From contig CAJTVI010000011.1 in the NCBI GenBank assembly GCA_910579545.1, forward strand, positions 40,880 through 51,408: a stretch of 10,529 nt of DNA, read 5' to 3'. Both the position numbers and the translations under genes were made by a program. This stretch comes from an uncultured Oscillospiraceae bacterium. GTDB lineage: Bacteria > Bacillota > Clostridia > Oscillospirales > Ruminococcaceae. A model generated the notes under the pieces. That model saw only the letters and a list, made by a program, of their open reading frames with translations, was not told where the DNA came from and made no database searches. Shown piece after piece: positions 6,488 to 10,529 of this stretch; position 1 is the stretch's first letter; every line of letters begins with the position of its first letter.

Positions 6488-8590
6488 ATGTCGATCCGAT
6501 CCAAAATCCTCAAGGAACTGGAAAAAAAGCCCCGCCGCGCCAAGGAGCTCAAGGAGCGGCTTGGCAGCGACAAAAAGGTGCAGCGCGCTTTGGACGAGCT
6601 GGTGGAGGGGCGCAAGATCCGCCAGCAGGGCGAATTGTATTTTGCCCGGGGCAATGGGCAGGAACCCCTGCTGCCCTGCACCATGGTCAAGCTCAGCCGC
6701 ACCTTTGGCTTTGCCGCCCGGCAGGACGGCGAGGGGGATATCTTTATCCCGGGCCGGGGGCTGCAGGGGGCCATGCCGGGCGACGAGGTGCTGGTGCGCC
6801 TGTTTGAGCATCCCCGGGTGGAGGGCTCCCAGGAGGGGGAGGTGGCGGCGGTCACCGTGCCCTGCAACGGCTTTGTGGGCACCGTCTGCAAGGAGGAGGG
6901 CCGCCTGGCCCTCGAGCCGGACGCCTGCCCGGGGCTGCGGCTCATCATCAAAAAAAGCGCCGACGGCGGCGCCCAGGAGGGCGAAAAGGCCGCGGTGGTC
7001 ATTTTGGAGCGGGGCGCCTGCCACGAGGAGCACCGGGTGGGGGTGGCCATGCGCTTCGGCCGGGCGGACGAGGCCAAGCCCTGCGTCAAGGCGCTGTTGT
7101 ACGCGGCGGGCATGTCCAAGCAGTTCCCCGAAAAGGTCCGGGCCGAGGCCCGCGTTTTTGAGGAGGCCGAGCCGTCCGAGGCCGAGCTGGCCGGCAGGCT
7201 CGATCTGCGGGGCCTGCCCATCTTTACGATCGATTCCGATTCCACCCGGGATATCGACGACGCGGTGAGCCTGCACAGCCTGCCGGACGGCGGCTACGAG
7301 TTGGGGGTGCACATCGCGGACGTAAGCTATTATGTGCGCCCGGGCAGCGAACTGGACGCCGAGGCCATGCGCCGCGGCAGTTCGGTGTATTATGGCGACA
7401 GCGTGGTGCCTATGCTGCCGCGCCAGCTTTCCAACGGCATCTGCAGCCTTAACCCGCAAAAAACCCGGCTGGCCTTTTCCTGCCTGATGCGGCTGGACGC
7501 CGGAGGCCGGCTGCTCGAGCACCGGTTCGTCAAAACGGTCATCCACAGCCGGGTCAAGGGGGTCTATGCCGAGATCGACCTTTTGCTGGCCGGCGATACC
7601 GCCCGGCCGGAGTATACGGCCCTGGCCGCCAAGTACGAAAAGGTAATGCCCCAGTTTGCGGCCATGCAGCAGCTTTACGCAAAGCGGGCCGCGCTGCGGG
7701 CGGCGCGCGGGGCGCTGGAGCTGGAAACCAGCGAGGCAAAGTTGGAGATCGATTCGGAGGGCCGCTGCGTGGGGGTCAAGCGCAGCCTGCCGGGCAAGAG
7801 CGCCGGCATGATCGAGGAGTTCATGCTGCTGGCCAACGAGTGCGCGGCCCAAACCGCCCGCGCCGCCCGGCTGCCCTTTGTCTACCGGGTGCACGAGGCC
7901 CCCGACCCCGAGCGGCGCGAAAAGCTCACCGCCCTGCTGGCCGCCTGCGGGGTGCCCTACCATTTTGCAAACGCCGCCCCCACCGTGCAGGAACTGGGCG
8001 CGGTGCTGGCCCGCTCGCGCGGCACCCCGGCCGAGCAGGTGGTGCACACGGGGGTGCTGCGCAGCATGTCCAAGGCCCGGTACGACGCGGTGCCTCTGGG
8101 CCATTTTGGGCTGGCCCTGGCCGACTACGCCCACTTTACCAGCCCCATCCGCCGCTATGCCGACCTTGCGGTGCACCGCATCCTGTCCGAGTACGCGGCC
8201 GGCACGCCGGCCGCCGACATCGCCCGCCGCTGCGGCGGCTTTGCGGGCGAGGCGGCCAGGCAGGCCAGCGCCCGGGAGCAGGCCGCCATGCGGCTGGAGC
8301 GGGCCGCGGCCGACCGCTACAAGGCCGAGTACATGCGCGGCCGGCTGGGCCAGCAGGCCGACGGGGTGGTGTGCGGGGTCACCGCCCACGGCATTTTTGT
8401 GGAACTGGAAAACACGGTGGAGGGCATGATCCCGGCCGAGGGGCTGTGCACCGGCCGGCCGCTCTTTACCGAGGGGGTGCGCCTGTCCGACCCGCTCACC
8501 GGCCGCAGCTGGGCGCTGGGCGACGCGGTGCGCGTCACGGTGGCCGGCGTGGACGTGGCCCTGGGCCGGGTGGAGTTTTCGCTGGCATAA
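6488..8590 (+). CDS. rnr: Ribonuclease R (3'-5' exoribonuclease, RNB family)
   Basis: This 700-aa protein is a processive, hydrolytic 3'-5' exoribonuclease that degrades structured RNA and takes part in RNA quality control. A winged-helix N-terminus (about 1-55) is followed by cold-shock domains (about 60-230). The RNB core has the metal-binding aspartates in TIDSDSTRDIDDAV (247-260; D249, D255, D257, D258), then VVPMLPRQLSNGICSLNP (306-323), EEFMLLANE (443-451) and HFTSPIRRYADLAVHR (549-564; the usual RYPDL has Ala for Pro). A C-terminal S1 domain spans about 625-698. The chain stops right after S1, so the lysine-rich tail of many RNase R proteins is missing, which fits its shorter length (E. 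coli about 810, B. subtilis about 780 aa). The start is set by GGAGGAAGG. smpB, often next, is not seen downstream. Confidence 0.95.
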   Translation: MSIRSKILKELEKKPRRAKELKERLGSDKKVQRALDELVEGRKIRQQGELYFARGNGQEPLLPCTMVKLSRTFGFAARQDGEGDIFIPGRGLQGAMPGDEVLVRLFEHPRVEGSQEGEVAAVTVPCNGFVGTVCKEEGRLALEPDACPGLRLIIKKSADGGAQEGEKAAVVILERGACHEEHRVGVAMRFGRADEAKPCVKALLYAAGMSKQFPEKVRAEARVFEEAEPSEAELAGRLDLRGLPIFTIDSDSTRDIDDAVSLHSLPDGGYELGVHIADVSYYVRPGSELDAEAMRRGSSVYYGDSVVPMLPRQLSNGICSLNPQKTRLAFSCLMRLDAGGRLLEHRFVKTVIHSRVKGVYAEIDLLLAGDTARPEYTALAAKYEKVMPQFAAMQQLYAKRAALRAARGALELETSEAKLEIDSEGRCVGVKRSLPGKSAGMIEEFMLLANECAAQTARAARLPFVYRVHEAPDPERREKLTALLAACGVPYHFANAAPTVQELGAVLARSRGTPAEQVVHTGVLRSMSKARYDAVPLGHFGLALADYAHFTSPIRRYADLAVHRILSEYAAGTPAADIARRCGGFAGEAARQASAREQAAMRLERAAADRYKAEYMRGRLGQQADGVVCGVTAHGIFVELENTVEGMIPAEGLCTGRPLFTEGVRLSDPLTGRSWALGDAVRVTVAGVDVALGRVEFSLA

Positions 8591-8640
8591 GCAAGGCGGG
8601 TTTGGGGCCGGGCGCTGGTGCGCCCGGCCCTGCGCTTGCC
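8591..8640 (+). terminator. Strong hairpin after rnr (probable terminator without T-tract)
   Basis: GGGCCGGGCGC (8605-8615) and GCGCCCGGCCC (8620-8630) form a perfect 11-bp stem with a TGGT loop. Outer bases GCAAG (8591-8595) and CTTGC (8635-8639) can extend the pairing. No T run follows, so it may stabilise the mRNA end or act with Rho rather than terminate by itself. Confidence 0.55.
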
Positions 8641-8802
8641 GTAAGGCGGCAAGATGCAGCGAACGACGCAAAGAACCGTTCCCTGTGTCTTTTATGCTCC
8701 ATGTCAAATGTCAGCTGCGGCAACAACGGCATCGTGGGTAGGGTTAGGGTTAGCAGTAGTTATGACTATGCTTCTGGTGTGATAATAAAGGAGGCATTCT
8801 TC
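8641..8802. other. Boundary of the accessory island: no gene seen
   Basis: Composition drops from GC-rich to mixed here. The stretch holds a degenerate REP half (8669-8690), a telomere-like run (8736-8752) and the RBS of the next ORF, AAAGGAGG (8787-8794). No RNA gene, smpB fragment or clear promoter is visible. Confidence 0.5.
8669..8690 (-). repeat. Degenerate REP-like half repeat (copy 1)
   Basis: The 22 bases here match 9352-9373 of the right-hand REP with one missing A, one extra T and one substitution (shared core GAACCGT...CCCT.TGTCT). It has the same orientation as 9331-9374 and is inverted relative to 9107-9150, so copies 1 and 2 bracket the ORF at 8803-9156. Confidence 0.55.
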
Positions 8803-9156
8803 ATGGAACCATATTGTACCGCTCTGGACTGGGACAGGATATTTGAATATATTTGCCAGCGTCTGATGGCGGAAGGGTTCCAGAAAAAAGGCAAACTGCT
8901 CATCCGCCGCTATGGTGTATTTATTACAACCGTTTATTATGACCGCTCTTGCCCGAGTCGTCCGGATTTCCACATTGGCGGATGTAGTATTTGGAATTGT
9001 CCTATAGAATGGCACCTGTTCCGGGAAGTGCGTACTATGAGTTTTCGAATCATGTGCGGCTGGCTGATTGAGAAATGGCCAGCGTCACCAGTGTTTCCAG
9101 CCCAGCGAGACAAGGGGACGGTTCTTTTGTCTGAGACAAAGGGACGCACATCTTGA
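8803..9156 (+). CDS. Orphan hypothetical protein with REP-derived C-terminus, 117 aa
   Basis: The ATG at 8803 has a strong RBS, AAAGGAGG, at 8787-8794. Residues 1-100 look like genuine protein: an amphipathic start (LDWDRIFEYICQRLMAEGF), then KKGKLLIRRYGVFITTVYYD and an aromatic, Cys-containing segment. The GF.KKG....R layout faintly recalls DUF4304-type proteins, but this is too weak to assign. From about residue 102 the chain (QRDKGTVLLSETKGRTS) is simply the translation of the REP repeat at 9107-9150, so the native end has probably been lost to a repeat insertion or the ORF has taken its stop codon from it. Codon use is less GC-biased than in rnr. No promoter could be assigned. It may be a decaying fragment or a still-expressed short protein. 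Confidence 0.55.
   Translation: MEPYCTALDWDRIFEYICQRLMAEGFQKKGKLLIRRYGVFITTVYYDRSCPSRPDFHIGGCSIWNCPIEWHLFREVRTMSFRIMCGWLIEKWPASPVFPAQRDKGTVLLSETKGRTS
9107..9150 (+). repeat. REP-like repeat, left arm (copy 2)
   Basis: The arm begins GAGACAAGGGGACGG and contains the small palindrome TTTGTCT-G-AGACAAA, then GGGACG. It is an inverted partner of 9331-9374 and is read through by the end of the ORF at 8803-9156. Confidence 0.8.
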
Positions 9157-9158
9157 CA

Positions 9159-9202
9159 AGCAGCCCTTCCGGCGCTATGTTAGTAGTAACGGAAGGGTTG
9201 CT
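9159..9202 (+). promoter_or_regulatory. Hairpin that would sequester the RBS of the transposase remnant
   Basis: AGCAGCCCTTCCG (9159-9171) pairs with CGGAAGGGTTGCT (9190-9202) over 13 bp including one G-U pair, with an 18-nt loop. The right arm contains the only RBS-like sequence, GGAAGGG (9191-9197), for the ATG at 9205. In IS200-type elements, 5' hairpins that hide the transposase RBS are known; a similar role here is inferred. Confidence 0.5.
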
Positions 9203-9204
9203 GT

Positions 9205-9324
9205 ATGCCAAGGACGTCCAGGAACGGACACGAGCTGCAGCAAAAGCGGTGCTCGATCCGGCAGATGGCCCGCCTGACCGGTCTGACAAAGGCTCAGATC
9301 GAGCGCTGCCTCTTAAAGCATTAA
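9205..9324 (+). pseudogene. Internally deleted REP-associated tyrosine transposase (RAYT) remnant, 39 codons
   Basis: Residues 1-6, MPRTSR, resemble the MPRxxR start common to RAYT/Y1 transposases. Residues 16-35, CSIRQMARLTGLTKAQIERC, resemble the helix-turn-helix that ends many Firmicutes RAYTs (pattern SIRQIxRLTGISxGxIxR). Everything between is gone: the HUH motif, the catalytic Tyr and the zinc-like region (normally some 200 or more residues) are absent, so it cannot be catalytic. The frame is intact through the junction to TAA at 9322-9324. An RBS at 9191-9197 lies inside a hairpin. The family call is by motif memory without a search, and the short length makes chance similarity possible. 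The flanking inverted REPs support it strongly. Confidence 0.55.
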
Positions 9325-9328
9325 GAGG
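9309..9328. repeat. Perfect 8-bp hairpin at the end of the transposase remnant
   Basis: CCTCTTAA (9309-9316), loop AGCA, TTAAGAGG (9321-9328). The TAA stop of the remnant lies in the right arm. It is symmetrically placed to the left-hand hairpin, just inside the right REP arm. Confidence 0.6.
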
Positions 9329-9330
9329 GG

Positions 9331-9374
9331 TGTCTGTCCCTTTGTCTCAGACAAAAGAACCGTCCCTCTGTCTC
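9331..9374 (-). repeat. REP-like repeat, right arm (copy 3)
   Basis: This is the reverse complement of copy 2 at 40 of 44 positions. The four mismatches sit in two pairs near the two ends of the arm; the middle 31 bases are identical. Confidence 0.8.
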
Positions 9375-9424
9375 CTGTCTCACCGTCCCTCTGTCTCAAC
9401 CGTCCCTCTGTCTCACCTGTCTCA
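9360..9424. repeat. Tandem expansion of the REP end
   Basis: CCGTCCCTCTGTCTC occurs three times, starting at 9360, 9383 and 9400, with CTGTCTCA between the first two and again at the end (9417-9424). The copies are 23 and 17 bases apart. This looks like slippage or repeated insertion at the REP tip and fills most of the gap before the lipoprotein gene. Confidence 0.75.
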
Positions 9425-9443
9425 ATGAAAGAAATGATTAAAC

Positions 9444-9920
9444 ATGAATAGAGTTATTTCGAACTTATCGATTCTCTCAATCCTTGTTTTCTTGGTTGGG
9501 TGCAGTGGGTCATCCAATAAAAGCCTTGAGGGAAAGTTTGAAGATGGGCAGATATGGACAGAACAGACATATGAAATGTTTTTCGTTTGTGATGATGCAT
9601 ATTACGCATATGAAAATGCGGGTACTTCATCAGTTGGGCAGATTAGGATCAATGATAATGATTACCTGTTTTTCAATATGGATTATGACTCTTCTGGAAA
9701 TCTCTTTTTTTATCCACTCGTTAATGAGGGAAATCAGGAATACTATTTTATGGGATTCTTTGAATCAGCAGATGATAATACCTATTCTGTAAAGGTCGAT
9801 TATTCTCGAATCCCGGAAATCATGCCAGATGGAGCGCGATTAACATTTGTTATGGGTGACATTGATACCGCGAATTCGTATTTTCCGGATTATCTTGGAA
9901 AGCTACGAGACGATAGGTAG
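9444..9920 (+). CDS. Small secreted lipoprotein, 158 aa, AT-rich orphan
   Basis: The N-terminus is a lipoprotein signal peptide: R3, a hydrophobic core (about residues 4-17) and the lipobox LVGC with the lipidated Cys at 20. The mature 139 residues are rich in Asp, Asn, Tyr and Phe (for example NDNDYLFFNMDYDSSGNLFF), suggesting a small beta-rich extracellular domain; no family is recognised. The AT-rich codon use contrasts sharply with the neighbouring core genes and points to horizontal acquisition. The RBS is poor: only GAAAG about 12 bases before the ATG. The 5' side abuts the REP tandem, so the original promoter may have been lost. No terminator follows. The ATG at 9444 is chosen because it gives a complete signal peptide. 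Confidence 0.75.
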   Translation: MNRVISNLSILSILVFLVGCSGSSNKSLEGKFEDGQIWTEQTYEMFFVCDDAYYAYENAGTSSVGQIRINDNDYLFFNMDYDSSGNLFFYPLVNEGNQEYYFMGFFESADDNTYSVKVDYSRIPEIMPDGARLTFVMGDIDTANSYFPDYLGKLRDDR

Positions 9921-10216
9921 AGAGCGGACACGAGAGGACATGGGGGAGGGGGGGACGAGACACGGGGACGGAGAATTTGCCTCAGACAAAGGGACGCATA
10001 TAACTGAGCCGGCAACGGGGTAAGTATTTTGAAGGCGTATTGCGCGGCGCGCGCCGGGCCTTGCCGCGTTTGAGACAAACGCACAGCGGCATGCGCAGAA
10101 CCCCGCCGTGCCCCGGGATAGAACAAACCAAACACCCCGCGCATAAATCTGGGAATCATTGCCAATCCTTTTGCATAGTCTGGTACCAAAAGACTTTGCC
10201 AAAGGAGCCAACCGCC
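9921..10216. other. Intergenic region with a REP variant and palindromes; no gene seen
   Basis: After the lipoprotein stop there is a G-rich patch (GGGGGAGGGGGGG at 9942-9954), a REP variant (9956-10000), a 12-bp palindrome CGGCGCGCGCCG (10045-10056), and a hairpin GCGTTTG-AGA-CAAACGC (10066-10082) whose centre resembles the REP core TTTGAGACAAA. I see no tRNA, SRP RNA or consensus promoter. The last part carries the RBS AAAGGAG (10201-10207) of the next gene. Confidence 0.5.
9956..10000 (+). repeat. REP-like repeat variant (copy 4)
   Basis: It aligns without gaps to 9106-9150 at 37 of 45 positions. The outer segments GGGGACGG and AGACAAAGGGACGCA are kept. The centre differs: TTCT is replaced by AGAA, its exact reverse complement. 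It lies directly after the lipoprotein gene, so this gene too is bracketed by REPs. Confidence 0.7.
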
Positions 10217-10459
10217 ATGGGCCTTGCCTTAAAACGAAAAGAAGACCAGCAGGTCACCCAATACGGCCTGCCGCTGCCCGATCTGCGGGACGAACTGCGG
10301 GAGTGCCTGGCCGACATGCGCCACAACCAGATGCTGTTTGACCTGGAAACCGAGCCGGAGCTGATCGAACAGCGCATCTACGAAAAAAAGGCGCTGCACT
10401 GCCGCTACCAGTACCTGCTGCGCAGGGCGCGGGCCGCCGGGCTGCGCGCCATTTTGTGA
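10217..10459 (+). CDS. DUF2508 (YaaL-like) family protein, 80 aa
   Basis: This small, charged, all-helical protein has an ATG at 10217, with the RBS AAAGGAG at 10201-10207. The pattern LRDEL.ECLADMRHNQMLFDLETEPELIEQRIYEKKALHCRYQYLLRRAR (residues 23-71, written with one gap) fits DUF2508: paired helices, a conserved (D/E)P(D/E)LI..xIYE turn and the ending RYQYLLRxA. B. subtilis YaaL is a related example, located next to bofA and recR; the molecular function is unknown. Its end overlaps the next ORF by 4 bases, so translational coupling is likely. Composition returns to the GC-rich core type, marking the end of the accessory island. Confidence 0.75.
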   Translation: MGLALKRKEDQQVTQYGLPLPDLRDELRECLADMRHNQMLFDLETEPELIEQRIYEKKALHCRYQYLLRRARAAGLRAIL

Positions 10460-10529
10460 GCGGGCTGGCCGCCGCCGCGGGCCTGCTGGTGCTGCTGGCG
10501 GCCGGGGCCGCCTCGGCCCGCTCGGCCCA
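10456..10529 (+). CDS. Start of a hydrophobic membrane protein, possibly BofA-like (3' partial)
   Basis: A GTG at 10456 overlaps the TGA stop of the DUF2508 gene (GTGA) and opens a frame to the window edge: 24 residues, SGLAAAAGLLVLLAAGAAS and on, all small and hydrophobic as in a membrane helix or signal anchor. No RBS is visible, so coupling to the upstream gene is assumed. bofA (inhibitor of pro-sigma-K processing) commonly follows the DUF2508 gene in Firmicutes, and its product begins with a membrane helix. The fragment is too short to confirm this. Confidence 0.35.
   Translation, partial: MSGLAAAAGLLVLLAAGAASARSA

Larger units (their letters stand above)
9107..9374 (+). mobile_element. 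RAYT-derived element: inverted REPs around a deleted Y1-transposase remnant
   Basis: The arms 9107-9150 and 9331-9374 are inverted copies matching at 40 of 44 positions, with a 31-bp identical core (9115-9145 and 9336-9366). Inside lie a 13-bp hairpin (9159-9202), a 39-codon ORF with transposase-like ends (9205-9324) and an 8-bp hairpin overlapping the ORF end (9309-9328). This matches how REP-associated tyrosine transposase genes are flanked by inverted REPs, with most of the catalytic gene missing. It would be non-autonomous and depend on a full-length RAYT elsewhere in the genome. Confidence 0.6.

Noticed and set aside
6362..8707. Long open frame on the minus strand opposite rnr
   Set aside because: It is antisense to a clearly identified RNase R gene and arises from GC-rich codon bias. 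It shows no motifs.
8760..8786. Promoter with TTATGA and extended -10 TGTGATAAT
   Set aside because: The spacing is only 15 bases, and the transcript would start within or after the RBS at 8787-8794, so it cannot serve the ORF at 8803 normally.
8591..8802. tmRNA, smpB or tRNA after rnr
   Set aside because: No acceptor-stem, T-loop (GGTTCRA) or SmpB-like reading frame could be found on either strand.
9360..9424. CRISPR array
   Set aside because: Repeats are 15-16 bases with gaps of only about 1-8 bases and no unique spacers of CRISPR length. They are REP-derived.
9153..9428. 91-aa ORF across the transposase remnant and REP tandem
   Set aside because: It reads the repeats in another frame and has no RBS or family signal. 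The 39-codon frame carries the transposase-like motifs instead.
9942..9967. G-quadruplex in the G-rich patch after the lipoprotein gene
   Set aside because: There are only three long G-runs, one shared with the REP. It is possible but not supported well enough to annotate.

Overview
The window comes from a GC-rich Gram-positive bacterium, most likely a gut-type member of class Clostridia (Oscillospiraceae/Ruminococcaceae, Faecalibacterium- or Subdoligranulum-like). The basis is strong AGGAGG-type ribosome binding sites, a TTG start, the strong G/C third-position bias of the core genes, a divergent clostridial type IIA topoisomerase pair, SecG next to RNase R, and a DUF2508 gene. The genus is inferred; no database search was possible. 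All supported genes lie on the + strand.

Layout. Positions 1-324 are the Pro/Ala-rich tail of a gene that starts outside the window. It overlaps a 321-aa protein with a zinc ribbon and a C-terminal membrane anchor (308-1273), which ends at a hairpin terminator. The gap 1274-1618 holds a compact 149-bp element with inverted-repeat ends and an exact 8-bp flanking direct repeat (a MITE candidate), followed by a near-consensus promoter. That promoter should drive a two-gene topoisomerase operon: the ATPase/Toprim subunit (1619-3607) and the DNA-cleavage subunit (3735-5984), ended by a terminator. secG (6106-6354) has its own extended -10 promoter and terminator. RNase R (6488-8590) follows.

From about 8591 to 10000 the character changes. 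smpB, the usual partner after rnr, is not seen. In its place is a lower-GC accessory island with four copies of one REP-like repeat (GGGACGGTTCTTTTGTCT type). Two copies form 44-bp inverted ends (40/44 matching) around a 39-codon ORF. I read that ORF as the fused start and end of an internally deleted REP-associated tyrosine transposase (RAYT). The copies also border an orphan ORF (8803-9156) whose last residues are translated REP sequence, and an AT-rich lipoprotein gene (9444-9920). Core composition resumes at a DUF2508 gene (10217-10459), overlapped by the start of a hydrophobic protein that runs off the end and may be bofA-like.

How it fits together: the core genes serve DNA topology, protein export and RNA turnover. 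The most unusual part is the REP/RAYT-remnant island, where a decayed single-strand-type transposon family appears to have shaped the neighbouring small genes.
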